DNA from: Catonia carolina
Lineage: Eukaryota > Arthropoda > Insecta > Hemiptera > Achilidae
Length of the DNA stretch: 64,000 nucleotides
NCBI GenBank assembly: GCA_035578175.1
Contig: JAQMRL010000007.1
Coordinates: forward strand, 44,707,391 to 44,771,390
Direction of reading: 5' to 3'
The notes beneath the pieces were generated by a model that did no database searches, had not been told where the DNA came from, and saw only the letters and a list, made by a program, of their open reading frames with translations. Shown piece by piece: positions 10,600 through 50,257 of the stretch (position 1 is its first letter; every line of letters begins with the position of its first letter). The position numbers were made by a program, and so were the translations under genes.

Positions 10600-11324
10600 A
10601 ATTTAGTAAACAGAAACCAAGTGGAGCTAGTTAAATCGTTTAAATATCTAGGCAAATACATAACAAACAACAATAAAGAAAACATAGCGTGGGAAGAGAG
10701 ACGGAAAAAATTATCTAAATCATAACAAATAACCAAAAACGTATACAACAAAAAATGCTTATCTATACCAACAAAAATTAAACACTATAAAACAGTTCTA
10801 CAACCACAAGTTACATATGGCAGCGAAACATTAGCAAAAGTGACCAACACAAAAGCAATAGATAATGTCCTAAAACTCAAAAGATGAATCCAAAGAACCT
10901 GCATAGGAAAGAAAAAAACGAACAAGTCTATAAAGAAAATGAACCCATAATAGATACAATAAGGAAGAAAAGGATATCTTTTCTTGGACATCTTATCAGA
11001 ACACTTAGAGGCAGAATTTTAAACAAGATGATTAGAAAACTTTTTCCAATGGTAACATCAGGAGCATGGAACCGAAATGTTAAAGAAGACATGATTGAAC
11101 TCGAATTAACTTTCGATGATTTAGAAAATAAAACAGAAATATTAAAAATCTTAAGAAATAAGGAAAGTAGATTTGAAACAAAATCAGATGGAAGAACAAA
11201 CCCAAGCAGGAAGAAACTGGTCGTTTCAGAGGAAGTTCAGCAAGCAAGATCAGCCCGAATGAAGGCATACTGGCAAAACATCAAGCTAAAGGATATAAAA
11301 AGGAAGAAGCTTTCTAAATTATGA
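10600..11324 (+). pseudogene. non-LTR retrotransposon reverse transcriptase, C-terminal part, broken
   Basis: The reading NQVELVKSFKYLGKYITN.., ..ERRKKLSKS(stop).., ..QPQVTYGSETLAK.., ..IRKKRISFLGHLIR.. is the C-terminal (thumb/after-thumb) part of a LINE reverse transcriptase. The KYLG, YGSET and FLGHLIR signatures appear in the usual order. There are in-frame TAA and TGA codons and a frameshift near the A-run at about 10912. The intact downstream frame is 10884-11324 (146 codons, Lys/Arg-rich). The catalytic YxDD region is not present. The superfamily cannot be settled by eye. Confidence 0.7.
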
Positions 11325-11639
11325 CTAAAGTGATCCATTGTGGTCGTAAAAGAAAAAAAATGCCATGAATACAAAAGTACTCCAGTACAGATGCATACTG
11401 CCAATGAAAATTTTAGAATCATTTTTTCGACAAAATTACAAATTTTAAACCATAAATCACCTCTATATGTCACAGAACTGAACATTTTTGGATTGTTTTC
11501 TCTTAGCAGCAACTTCAAAAATCATTATTGTTCATCACCAACATTGAAATTTTCGACGGAGGTACATGACATGTAGGTATTAATTATAATGATTCAGGCA
11601 TGTAGCCATTTTTATTTTAATTTTGGTTTGGGGAGGCCT

Positions 11640-11790
11640 GAGTCTGACAATTTTTCTTTTGTTTAACATCTGATTCTTTTGCCATAAAAAGGGTAGTGAA
11701 GAGATATGTTAATGAGCGATAAAACAATGCCAGACCTGACCAGGAATTGAACCCAGGCCTCCGGTGTATTAGCCTGGAATGAAATTTGCA
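11640..11790 (-). mobile_element. tRNA-derived SINE (3' portion and B box)
   Basis: The minus strand reads ..GGCCTGGGTTCAATTCCTGG (B box), CAGGTCTGGCATTG, then the body shared with the SINEs at 7530 and 24117. The A-box part is missing or very diverged. Confidence 0.55.
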
Positions 11791-12959
11791 TTTATTTTTC
11801 CATTTTTGGTGGGCTCAAGCTCCTTCCTTGGCTATGTGGTTGCACTGATTAGTGATTGTTGTTATCAAATAGCTATCAGTATGCTCACCACAGATACAGT
11901 GACTTAATTGTGTTTCTAACATTGCACAGCTGAGAAGTATAATTTTCCAGTTGTGCAACTGAAAGTAATTTTTTCCAGCAACAGAAGAAAAAATTAGAGT
12001 TCATAATTACTAATTTCAGTTTCCTCACAAACTGTTCTAATAATTATATAAAAATTTCTATGACTATTGAGCTAAAACAGACTACAGTGAGAAAGTTATC
12101 ATACTCTATTAAAACTGGATTTTACAAAATCGATTTTAAACTTAGCAAAGTTCTGATCATGAACCATTATAATCAATTCATTAATCAAAGATTTGAGGGA
12201 AACCATATTCATTTAAACATTTCAGAAGCATAAAAAAGTACTATGAGATATGATCAAAATATACCGACATAAATTAGACCAAGTTTGTCCAATCAGTTAG
12301 GGTGTAGGATATTATTACGTAGCCTATTAGTCATAGTGAATTCTTTTAGCTGTATTGCCAAAAGCGAAAATATTAGTTTTCGCATAAACATCGAATGTAT
12401 ACATGCCCGCTGTATTTCTGAAATTTGTAATTTGGCAATTATTACTTTTTTTAGATATTCATTCTGACGATTTTCTATTGTTTACATACTTTTCTTAGGA
12501 TATCAAAGTATTTATAGATTTATAAACACGTTTTTTAAAAGTACCACTGGATAGCAGTTTAATCAATAAATTAATAGATTGCTCTCATGTTCAACGGGAT
12601 TTGAGTTCGCCGGTTCAAGAACAATGGTACATAAAAATTCATAAACACTTTAAAAAAAATTATACATGAAGCATTAATTGGGCGGTTAAAATAATATTTA
12701 GGAAATGGTATCTGATTCTGAGAATCGACTGTGGTGTAATTTTTTTATGAGCGGGAAATATATCAGTTATTATTATACATATGACAACCTAAGCCCTGCC
12801 TACGCTAAAACTCAACATTTGTAAATGCCATTTTTTAAATAATTCAGTTTAATTTAATTATTAAAATTATTTTTTTTAATATATTTTTCTTGCTAAATAT
12901 TTTAATTTTTCCCATTCGCCACGTAATTCCTCAGAAGAAACAATTTGTTATACATATGT
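11791..12959. other. intergenic, nothing recognised
   Basis: AT-rich sequence between the SINE remnant and the 14-3-3 epsilon 5' region. I see no coding exon with usable splice sites and no repeat shared with the rest of the window. Confidence 0.4.
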
Positions 12960-13086
12960 TAGTATCACAGTCTTGACTTGTTCGCAGTTGGCTATTCTGT
13001 GTCGTGCGGCCATTTTCGTCTTTGTAGCTTCTCTAGTGTATAGTACTCGTTAATTTTGTCGCAATAAAAATCTAAAATCATCAGCT
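12960..13086 (+). promoter_or_regulatory. probable core promoter and 5' UTR of 14-3-3 epsilon
   Basis: A locally GC-richer stretch (tgtgtcgtgcggccattttc) lies just before the start codon, in contrast with the AT-rich surroundings. No TATA box is evident. cgcagttgg at 12981 could serve as an initiator. The ATG context is atcagctATGt. The extent is a guess without transcript data, and an upstream untranslated exon is possible. Confidence 0.35.
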
Positions 13087-40712
<27,626 letters not shown>

Positions 40713-43175
40713 CTATGACATAACAACAGTGCTCTGCATCTGCTGCGACAAGAGTTTTAAAAAGTCAAAATTATTACAAACTGTTATGTTGTGTGCGTGT
40801 GTGTGTGTGTATGTATGTATGTGTGTGTGAATGAGTGTGTGTGTGTGTCTGTGTGCACGCACGCGCGTGTTGTGTGTTTGTGTCATTGTTTAAGACACAA
40901 GCTCACTACTACCTCTTGGAAGTGAGCTAGGGGATAGCTTGCAGTAAGGCAGGGGAAATAATAATCTTTATTATAATTATTGTTATAATTAATTATTACT
41001 ATTATTACTACTATTAAAACTACAAATCCAGCAGCAGTTTAATGCTATACAGCATGTCTGATGTCCACCATGATGAATAATGAATGTTGCATTTACCAAA
41101 TAACATTGTTTAGTATTTTTTGTTTCTATAATAGATAAATGTTGTCGGTTCACAAAGTTTTACATATTATTTCAAGTGTTTCTGTATTCTGTGGAATGGT
41201 AGTAAAGTGTTGTCATATGTTTAACTGTATTTTTACACGATCAGTATTTATTTTCATAAACGTGAACACAATCTTTTGTAACTTGTGCGTTTTCGTGGTT
41301 AAACTTAAAAAATAGTAATCATCTTCACCCTCATAATCATTGTCATCGACATCATGATTGTAATCGTTTAATAAACAATCTTTCTCCTTCTTGGCATTCC
41401 AGGTTTTTGTGGTGTTACCGTTGTTCCATTTCTATATTTTTATTTGTCTGTTAGTTTGACACTGTTTAATTTAATACTGACATATTTTTTATTTTTAACT
41501 TAAGTTTTTTTTATAAGTGTCGGCATAGATCGATAGTGAATCCCCTGTCTTCAGACTGTCTGAAGCTCCTAGTATTATATCCACTCATCTGAATAATGAG
41601 GAGCGGATGAAAAATTAAAATGGATGTTTTAAAAATTTATTGATTCCATTCACGTGCCATTTCGGGCAAAGTTAAATTTTCACAGCACACATTTCTGTCA
41701 GGCCACGAAAAACATTTATCCATTTAATTTGCCGTGCGTTGAAAATTAAGATGGATGAATTGGTTGAATGATTAAGGACGGCCACATACTTAAAATTTAT
41801 GATGAATCGAAGCAAGTATCTATTCGAAAAGTAATACAAGCACCTTTCTGGGGTATGTGCTTTTGCTCGAAAACTGTGCACACCGGTTTCTTATTTATCT
41901 TTGTATTGTACGTCGATAAGCAATAGAGTAATATTAAAATGTTAAATCTGTACTTAGTCGATATAACATTGTTTTATTTGTTTCAAAGTGATAAAAGTGT
42001 ATAAAAATGCAAATGATTTCAGTGTTGTTGAATTATAATTAAGCGTTTGTCATTATTGTATTCGCCTATATCATTTGACATTTGAATACCATAGGCTCTT
42101 TTAGGCCACACCCCATTTATTTTATTACAATATCTGTAATGCAGTATTACAGTATTTTTTCTGTCTACCGTACGTATTATTATCGTTATTATTTTTATAT
42201 TCATTAATTATTATTATTATTATGATTATTATTATTATTGCTCGTGTAGATTTGTGTAATGTGCTAGCTAAATTATTGTATAAACGGTATATAATGGTAA
42301 TGAAATTGTTGTCACTTTTTAGCCTTAACCGAAAGAGAATTTCATATCATTTATTTTTAACAAATTATTAAATCAATCGTTTCGCTTATATTCATTAATA
42401 ATCATCCTGTTGCTGCCGTATTTTTTTTTCCAATAACGCTGTTGCTGTTCTGATTATGATTGTGTGTATGCATGTAATTTACTTGTGCATGTATTCTTGC
42501 CGTCGGTACAGAATTTTTATTCTGGTACGAATACACTGGATTAAATAAGTCCGGGTTAATTGAAAGAAAATCAACCATGCCGTTCACTTGATGTGACGAT
42601 TTGCATAAAAGCACAAGGCATAGACAGTCAAGCAGTCGGTCAGAGTAAAGGAAGGTACAACCTGGATCTTTTGTTGGATATAATTGTAAAAATATTTTCT
42701 GAGCATTCCGTTCGAGGTAGTAACATATTCGGTATAGAAAATATATTAAAAGATCCTTATTCCTATGGACAGTAATCAGTTTTATACAAACAAAGCGATA
42801 CTTGAGGTGTTCACATCAGATGTTTCTTTGTATTGTTTCTCGGTAAATTTAAATAACAGTAAAAAAACAGTTCGGCAAGGTCAACGTATTTATTGCGAGT
42901 CAGTTTTTTCACAAGTTAGTGAATGGATGTGTGTTTGAGTGTGTGTATGTGTGTATGTATATACAGTATATATGTGTTGTTAAATTTGTGTTATAGTATT
43001 TATTTATTTATTTCTTTATCAGATAATATAACTATTAATAATATAATATTATTTAACTATGTGTTGAAAGAAATATTATTGTAAAGATTACATTTTACAT
43101 TATTATTATTATTATGAGTTATGATTATATACTAGAGAGATTGAATAAGAATAAAGAAAGATGTGAGCACAGCCA
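40713..43175 (+). other. probable 3' UTR of 14-3-3 epsilon
   Basis: No recognised transposon occurs in these 2.4 kb, unlike the flanking DNA, which suggests selected transcribed sequence. Candidate polyadenylation signals are AATAAA at 41370-41375 and 43150-43155. It contains (TG)n and several ATT-repeat tracts. The end point is inferred. Confidence 0.45.
40790..40880 (+). repeat. imperfect (TG)n microsatellite
   Basis: Runs of gtgtgtgtgt interrupted by atgtatgtatg and cacgcacgcgcg, about 80 bp after the stop codon, in the presumed 3' UTR. Confidence 0.9.
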
Positions 43176-44605
43176 TATTCATTCATCCGTTCATTAATTT
43201 TCTTTGTCCATAAATTAACTGAAATGAAAAGTATACTAAAAAGAATACTACTTGCTTAAGAAATGATGCTGTTTACGCAATTAAATTTTCATTATTTGAA
43301 ATAGATTGCTTTGTATATTTATTATTTTTACCTTTCCTCGACTATTTTACTTCAGTAGACACTTTCTTATCATTCAAGTCGTATCTTGAATGGTGGTGTT
43401 GCCATCAACTGTGATTAAAGACATTGTTTGTGCTTAGCCTTAGAGCCACCATTTTTGTCTCGTTACATATTCAGTTTTAAGATGAGACAAGCTTTGAATC
43501 ATTTCTAATCTCTAAAGCTACTGTCACTATGGCATTGGACTCCGAGAAACGAAGGAACGCCTTTTAAGACCAGGTAGTCATGTGATTCTACTACACCCTT
43601 AGACCACTAGACAAGTGTTCTGTGTTTTTTAGTTGGTCCATTTAATTAATATCTGTACCTAAGAGGTAAAGGAAGTTAACTCCATTTTTGTATTTTTCAG
43701 AAGAACCAAAAACATGAAGTTTTTTATTTTATAAAAATTTCTGGAAGTGTGAGAATTTTCTAAAATTTGTACCAAATAAAATATCTTCTGATACAGAGTG
43801 ACTGAACAAATGACTGAACAACTCTTTTCAACTTTTACACCTCCCTGATCACACACAGGACTCTTTATGTCTTTCTACGTTTTAATTACATTAATATTGA
43901 CCCCCAATGTAACTTGAGTTAATCAAACGAAAACAAAACGTAGACAGAATATATTGTGCTAACTATTCTAATAAAGAAACACCATTTTGTTCACAACAAT
44001 GTTTGAAAAAATGACAAATCAAGCCAATTCTGAGGCCTATCGGTAAGACAAAATAATTCAAAATAAAATAACTTATTGTCAATAAAGAGTATACATTCAA
44101 TGAGAGTTGAAAATAGTAGTAATTTTAAAAATCTTTTGCATCATTATACAAAAGTGGAGTTAATGTGGTTACTGCAATTTTTATTGAGCTTTCTTGCTGA
44201 TTTTCAAACTTAATTTTACCAAAATTAGAGTCAACACCCTTTACCTTTACCGCTAGGGCACAGATACCTCATGTAGCCCACTGATCTTAATAATGATTTA
44301 GTCCCTAATTTTAAATATTCTCCTGATTGAAATCAAAGTCATTTGGTGTTGTTTTACTAGTACTTCAAAGTGTGGATTCCAGGTGAGTTAAGCAGTATGC
44401 TAAAGATTTACTTGGGGGCACAGCCTCTCACAGAAGTCATCACCATTTTACAATGTTATTTTGTTAAGTAGTATGTAAGTTTGATACCATATGGAGTGTT
44501 AGCTGTAGCCTTAACAATAATGAACCAACAGCTGCTGAAGATGTTGTCCCTTCCACATCCAGTGGAAAGTTTTGCTTCCAAGTCTGTTAAAAACCAAACG
44601 TGTTA
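43176..44605. other. intergenic, nothing recognised
   Basis: AT-rich with short frames only. No shared repeat seen. Confidence 0.4.
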
Positions 44606-44840
44606 GGCCGCAGCCAGACAGCAAGCAGGCTAGCAGTTCAAGCAGTATTGAGCTGAGCTGGTACCAACGCCATACATAAAGCAGTCAGCTGCTAACAAAT
44701 TTTTCATGTGTGTCTCTTAGTTCAGTCATGCCTCCTTTTTTGTCTTGGTTTGTGAAGTTATTACTTTTAATTGAAAGTTCCAATATGTTAAGGGGAGTGT
44801 GGATCCCTATCCTAAGCAATGTTAATGTTTGTACAGTATC

Positions 44841-45110
44841 CAGATGAACTAATGTCCCATAGCCATGGGAGTGAGAGAATGCATAACGCTTTCACTCGCA
44901 CAAGCCATACACGCCGTTCCAATTACATTGTCTTTAATTTCGCTCATTGTTGTGAGCAAGCGTTTATGCATGCAGTAAACTAACAAGCAAGATAACGACG
45001 GTAGTATGTTTTCAGATTTGGATTATAACTGTAAAGACCTTTGAGCGCATGCGTAGTTATGCCACATATCTCCCTCTCACTCGCTCTGCTATGGGACATT
45101 AGTTCATCTG
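44841..45110. mobile_element. MITE with perfect 23-bp inverted termini
   Basis: The terminus cagatgaactaatgtcccat plus agc is repeated exactly in inverse at 45088-45110. Imperfect pairing continues inward (gggagtgagag / ctctcactcgc). It is 270 bp, non-coding and sits inside the PIF-like element. No clear target duplication is visible. Confidence 0.8.
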
Positions 45111-46114
45111 ATGCCTACACCTTTTTCTTAGCAACCACTACAGCTAGAGCTACAATTTTTTTTTTTTTTTGTATGGAAGGCCACTCTTTGGTACATAATT
45201 AGAATATGTAGCATTTAATTATGGTAAGAATTTTAATTTTCACAATTTTTAAAAAAAAAAGACCATTTTTTTCATCGAAAAATCAGTGAAAAATTTCTTT
45301 TTCTCCCACAATTTTCAATATGGCTCTTTCAATCAATAGAACTGGACAATTAACATACTCCATAGAAATTGCAGCCTTGTGCCTTTTGTGGAAGCTGAGA
45401 AAAAGGTACATATGGTTCTTAAAATGACGTTTTGAGATATTCATGTTTAAAGTTTAAAAAACAATAACTCGAGTGTAAACAAAGACGGACCACAACAAAA
45501 ATAATGCAGGTTATAATCTTTTAGGTTACACTGCCAATCTATGAATAAATAAAAGAGAGACAGCAATGTGAAAAAATAGTATATAAATCACAGTAAAATA
45601 TTAATCGAAAGGAAAATTATTTTGTAAAATTTCATGACAGATGGCAAAATCAGCTAATTCTAATTCTAAGCGCACATTTCAAACTATATTTTTAACAAAA
45701 AATCGATATTTTTAAAAATTTTTCATTCCACACTTCTCTTGATGAAAATTGGATGTCAATGAGTGTGAACGCATCCAATAAATCTACGTTATGAACTTCA
45801 TGAATTCCATCATCTGTATAGTGAATTAAGAAATGACGGAATAAAATTTTTTTGAATGTGTGTGCATGTCTATAGAGACTTCTGATATTCTTTTGGAAAA
45901 AAAGGATGTAAATTATAGGGAAAGCATTCACTAGTGGAAAAACTAGTTACTTTGGTTAGTGCGCAGTTAATTTCTATGTTTTATAGGTTTGATTGATAGT
46001 ATAAATTATGGGTTTAATTTTTTATCGTACTTCCCATACTATTTTATTGTTTACTACTGTATTATTAATTTTTATTCACAAAAAGATTATAGAATTGCCG
46101 CCTTGTAATAATTT

Positions 46115-46251
46115 AAAATTTTATATGCTCACCTTATTTTTTATAAGCTGATATCACTTTTATTTTATTAAACCGAAAGCGCTAAATTTATTTTAATTAA
46201 ATAGAAGTGATAACAGCTTGTATAAAAAATAAGGCAAGCAAATAAAATTTT
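46115..46251. repeat. inverted repeat, ~57-bp arms
   Basis: aaaattttatatgctcacct pairs with the inverted aggcaagcaaataaaatttt. The central ~20 bp contain aaccgaaagcgc. A small foldback element inside the PIF-like element. Confidence 0.7.
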
Positions 46252-46300
46252 ATTTTTTAAATTTCAAATTATAAGTTTCTAATACTTTTTTTATTATATT

Positions 46301-46406
46301 TTTTAGTCCTACATATACGTCACCAACCGTAACCAAGCTTAGGTGTATCAGTCGTCAAGGCCTAGGTACGGTTGGTGTGTTGGTGACAAATATGTAGGAC
46401 TAAAAA
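46301..46406. repeat. short hairpin element
   Basis: ttttttagtcctacatat / atatgtaggactaaaaaa with gtcaccaac / gttggtgac inside; about 100 bp total. Confidence 0.75.
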
Positions 46407-46671
46407 ATAGTACAAAAAATTACTAGTAGACTACGGTGTAGGGAGACTAGTGATTGAGTGTCAAAATCCAAGATTGAAAAATTCATGTATGCAATAACAA
46501 AACGGAAACTTGAGTTGAGATGCGAGCTTGTAAGCTGGTAAAATCAAACTAGTTTGTTTTTGAGCAGTTCAGTAGGTCCTGCTAATGTTGTGACCACACC
46601 TATTAACTAACATTAGTTTGTTCCAATCTGCTTGTTTGGCTGCGGCCTTAGTGCAGTTGTCAGAACGACTG

Positions 46672-46926
46672 ACTTTTACACCAGATGTCTTTCTTTGTTT
46701 TCTTAAATAGTCATAAATTCATTGGACTGTAACACTTAAATTGAGGTGCTTGAAAAGCAAATATACAAATAAAAATAACTATTTATTTACTTTCAAAAAT
46801 ACAATACACTTTAATATTACAACCATTATAACTACAAATCAACTGTAATATTGCATCTGAAGTGATAACAAGAATTTTGTCTGTAAAGATACTTTAAACA
46901 TTGAGAAACAATTCTTCTGTGTGCAC
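46672..46926 (+). repeat. direct repeat, copy 1
   Basis: Starts acttttacaccagatgtctt and ends caattcttctgtgtgcaca. It is about 90% identical by eye to 47925-48184, which adjoins a mariner C-terminal remnant. Confidence 0.8.
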
Positions 46927-47088
46927 ATCTTAACAAAACTAGAGGGGTTAACTATTACTGAAGCATTCAGATCTTATTATGTAGACTTCAAACCACTTCA
47001 CGTGCTCTCATTCTGTGTTGATAAATTGTATCTACAAACACGACTCAAATTAATAAATTTAATTGAGTTCAGTTTGACACAGCCAGCC

Positions 47089-47218
47089 AAATTGCCCATA
47101 GACTTCATCTGGCTGTTGGTTGTTTTTTTTTTGTTTAACATCCGACTTCATTGCAGAAGAGTCGGACGTTTAACAAAAAAAAAAACAACAAACAGCCAGA
47201 CAAAGTCTATGGGCAATT
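47089..47218. repeat. near-perfect hairpin element (~60-bp arms)
   Basis: aattgcccatagactt pairs with aagtctatgggcaatt. Inside, gtttaacatccgactt pairs with a gtcggacgtttaac arm across about 8 nt (cattgcag). It accounts for the 119-codon open frame 46921-47280, which is not a gene. Confidence 0.85.
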
Positions 47219-47665
47219 TTTCCACAGTTTTTGCTGTAAAACATACCCAAGAAATATATTCCCAGGTAAGTTCAAAGTAAAATAATGTCTTTTAAAATAG
47301 TACAACAGTAGTATAATGCCAACAGTTACTACAGACTAATCTTAATAACAATAATAATATATTTATTGCCATAAAACATTTGGTTTTAGCGGATTTCCGC
47401 TCAAACAGATGACTTGTTAAAATCATAAACACTAAATTAATTACATGATAAAATTATTTAAAATAATAACAATAATTACACAGTCAATACATAAATATGA
47501 CACATGCTCAATGGTTTAGGTCATTTATATACTCTTCAACAGAATAATACACTTAAGATCAGAAGTTGAAGCCAAAGCAATTTTTTGTCATATACAAGAG
47601 CTGTTCAATTTTAAAGGAGACATGTTGAGAAAGACTATTATTCAATAACAATGAAACTTACACTA

Positions 47666-47924
47666 CAGTCAATGGTCAATTTAACAGGCTAATTGGGGGG
47701 ATGTCCGTTGTGAAAGTCAATCAGTTATAACACAATCAGTCGTGTATGTGTTAAACAGTTAAAACGTAAACATTGGATTTGCTTATAGCCTTATTATAAC
47801 TTTTTTTAAACTGTAACTTTCAAGAAGAAACTTACAGGGTATTTCTTCACAAGAATTAACATTCCTTAGATTTTTTAATTTTCAAACCGTTTTATTTATT
47901 TAGGAGGCGAGTCCGTTAAATCAA
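47666..47924 (+). mobile_element. short pogo/Tigger-type remnant
   Basis: Starts after TA with CAGTCAATGGTCAATTTAAC and ends ggaggcgagtccgttaaatc. It matches 4142-4230 plus the end of the 4142-5181 element, with a large internal deletion. Confidence 0.6.
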
Positions 47925-48184
47925 ACTTTTACACCAGGTGTCTTTCTTTGGTTTCTTAAATGGTCATAAATTCATTGGACTGTAACAGTTGATTGAGGTG
48001 CTTGAAAAGCAAATATACAAATGAAAATAAAAACTATTTATTTACATTCAAAAATACAGTACACTTTAATACTACAACCATTATAACTACAATTAAACTG
48101 TAATATTGGATCTGAAGAGTGATAACAAGAATTTTGTCTGTAAAGAAATATTAAACATTGAGAAACAATTCTTCTGTGTGCACA
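47925..48184 (+). repeat. direct repeat, copy 2
   Basis: Same sequence as 46672-46926, starting acttttacaccaggtgtctt. It directly abuts the mariner-like frame on its right. Confidence 0.8.
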
Positions 48185-48439
48185 GAAGCAACATTTATAT
48201 TTGTCCCACTGCTCTCTGAGCTTTCTGATTCCCACAGCGTAGAAGTTTATCTTGTTATCTGAACCATTCATGTACTGCTTCTTTGTCATCAGATGGGGGA
48301 AGGTCTGGGCTAAAGGAGGAAATGGCATTACCTCCCAATCCAACTTCTTGAGCATTTCTCCCATTCTCCGAGTGGTGTGGAGATTTATATTATCATCCAA
48401 GGGAATCACACTTTTGAGAAGAGCACCTGTATTGCACAC
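48180..48439 (-). pseudogene. mariner transposase C-terminal remnant
   Basis: The minus frame reads LHTTRRMGEMLKKLDWEVMP, FPPLAQTFPHL.., YAVGIRKLREQWDKY. This is the TARRTGEML-GWEV-HPPYSPDLAP region carrying the third catalytic Asp, and the C-terminal GIQKL-RWDK end, of mariner transposases. The SPDLAPSD core is eroded (PPLAQTF), so the catalytic residue is lost. It is a different copy from the one at 36821. No N-terminal part is seen upstream. Confidence 0.75.
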
Positions 48440-48719
48440 GTCTCACTTTCTGTTGGAACATGCTAGAATAGTACTCGCTGTTCACGAACATAGTTCTTTT
48501 AAACATTACAAAAAATAGGTCTTGTGAGTTCCAGAAGATTCTTAAAATCACCTAACAGACTGAAAAGTAAGTTCCAAGTTTTTTTATTTTGTGGGTGAAT
48601 CCATATTTCACCACAGGTTATTATATAATCTATAGTATATCCCACAGAACCGAGCAGCAGATATAAACAGACTATGGTTGAAAGGCAGTAAAAAGAATGC
48701 GCAATCATGTTTCACTTTA

Positions 48720-49554
48720 CCAATGCCCTCGGTAAAAACCACCAGCGTCAGACCGGATGTTTTATAATAGGCATACTGTATGAATTCTTTCTACTGGTAT
48801 TGTTGTATTTTGTATTTAGTAAATGGTACGTTTCATCTAATTAGCAAAGAACTTAAATGGATCGTGCTGAGTTCAATCACAATTTTAATACATTAATGTT
48901 TTGACGTGTTGCACGGTTCCATGGGATAGAGTATAGTAGGTAATTAACTTATTAAAACCATTGTTTAAGGTCAGATCAAATGCAAATCCAGGTGTATTTA
49001 AGGGCTCAAGTCATTTGTCTTGCAATGTGGGAAACTCTGACTCACCTGTCATCGTGAGTACGATCAGTTATGTGATTTGGCAGTATGGTAGTCAAAACTT
49101 CAACTGGTCCCAGAGCGATGGAGATCAGTGACTTTTGCTATGCTCAAATCAAACTGATTCTGCCATTTACACATGTTACTGTGTTTTAAACACAGTTTCA
49201 CCATTTGGTAAATTTCTACAGGTTTTACTTATTAAAATAGCTTGTAAGAACATTAAGCAACAAAATGTGGTGTATGTTTCATGTAGATCTGACATTTTGA
49301 AATTAGTAAAAGAGATTATGTTATATTAATTATGATAAGACCAGCTAATTTACAGTGTTTCCAAGGTAGCCAACTTGACCCTCAAAAAGTATCATTGCTA
49401 TTGAATGAAGTTTTTTTCAATACATAACCAATTTGTCTTGTTAAATTGAACACCTCTTGTACATCCGAGATCCATAATCTCAAGGCTACTGCCATTCATT
49501 TAACTCGAATGGAAAAATACTATTAGTTTTTCACTGATCCATACTCTATTTATT
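48720..49554. other. intergenic, nothing recognised
   Basis: AT-rich; short frames only. Confidence 0.4.
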
Positions 49555-50085
49555 GCTGCTTTAATTTTATTGTAACTTTCTCACAATTGCATGTTTACGT
49601 GGATCCATCAGCATCATCATTATTTAAGTACGCAAACCATAAATATTTAAAAGTTTCTTTAAAATCTTATTAAAATATCTTTAGCTTAATAAAAAATTTT
49701 AAGTTCTGTTTACTCAAATAATGTTTGTGGATCCACCTTAACAAGAAAGTGAAACTAAAATTAAAGCAGCAATTGAAGAGTACACGCCAGTGAAAAATAA
49801 CAATATTTTTATCATTTGGAATGGTCAAAATCCAAATTTATTTATTTGGTTTTGGTCTTTAGAATGCATTTAAAAGATTTATTTAATTTGATTCTATTTT
49901 ATATAATGAATGTATTTAATAAATTTCACTAACCTTCCTTTTTAACTGCACACAGTTGAAAAAGTACACACAGTTTAACTTGACGCAGTAAAAAAGGAAT
50001 GTTAGTGAAATTTATTATATAAATTCATTATATAAAATAGAATTAATTTCAAACTGCAGGATGCATTATAAAGATTTATATTTAA
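49555..50085. mobile_element. inverted Penelope-like 3' end fragments
   Basis: Two nested inversions: tgctgctttaatttta (49556) with taaaattaaagcagca (49752), and ttttatataatgaatgtatt (49896) with the family's ttcattatataaaatagaat block (50023). It ends in ttcaaactgcaggatgcatt, as at 6470 and 61510. It lies just beyond the 3' end of Mbd4. Confidence 0.55.
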
Positions 50086-50199
50086 TTTGACTGTTGATAA
50101 ATATTACAAATTGTTGCTTAAACTGATTCCTTATCCTAGTAATGATATACATTTATATATTTATAATACAATAGTTTTTACTTGCTGATTAAAAAAATA

Positions 50200-50205
50200 T
50201 TTATT
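50200..50205 (-). promoter_or_regulatory. polyadenylation signal of Mbd4
   Basis: AATAAA on the minus strand, about 55 bp past the TAG stop of the glycosylase gene. Confidence 0.5.
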
Positions 50206-50257
50206 GCATACAGCAGATAAAAATTTAAAAATAAGATCAACATTTTTGTTACAAGAG

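Larger units (their letters stand above)
44606..46647. mobile_element. PIF/Harbinger-like element, 2.0 kb, with nested hairpin elements
   Basis: The left terminus GGCCGCAGCCAGACAGCAAG is inverted at the right (..GCTTGTTTGGCTGCGGCC). Both ends are bounded by TTA (44603-44605; 46648-46650), the 3-bp duplication typical of PIF/Harbinger. The interior has a 79-codon minus frame (45931-45692) without a recognised transposase motif, so it is probably non-autonomous. It hosts the MITE at 44841 and two short inverted repeats. Confidence 0.65.

Noticed and set aside
46921..47280. 119-codon plus-strand open frame
   Set aside because: It runs through both arms of a near-perfect hairpin element (47089-47218); length is a by-product of the inverted repeat, with no domain or splice support.
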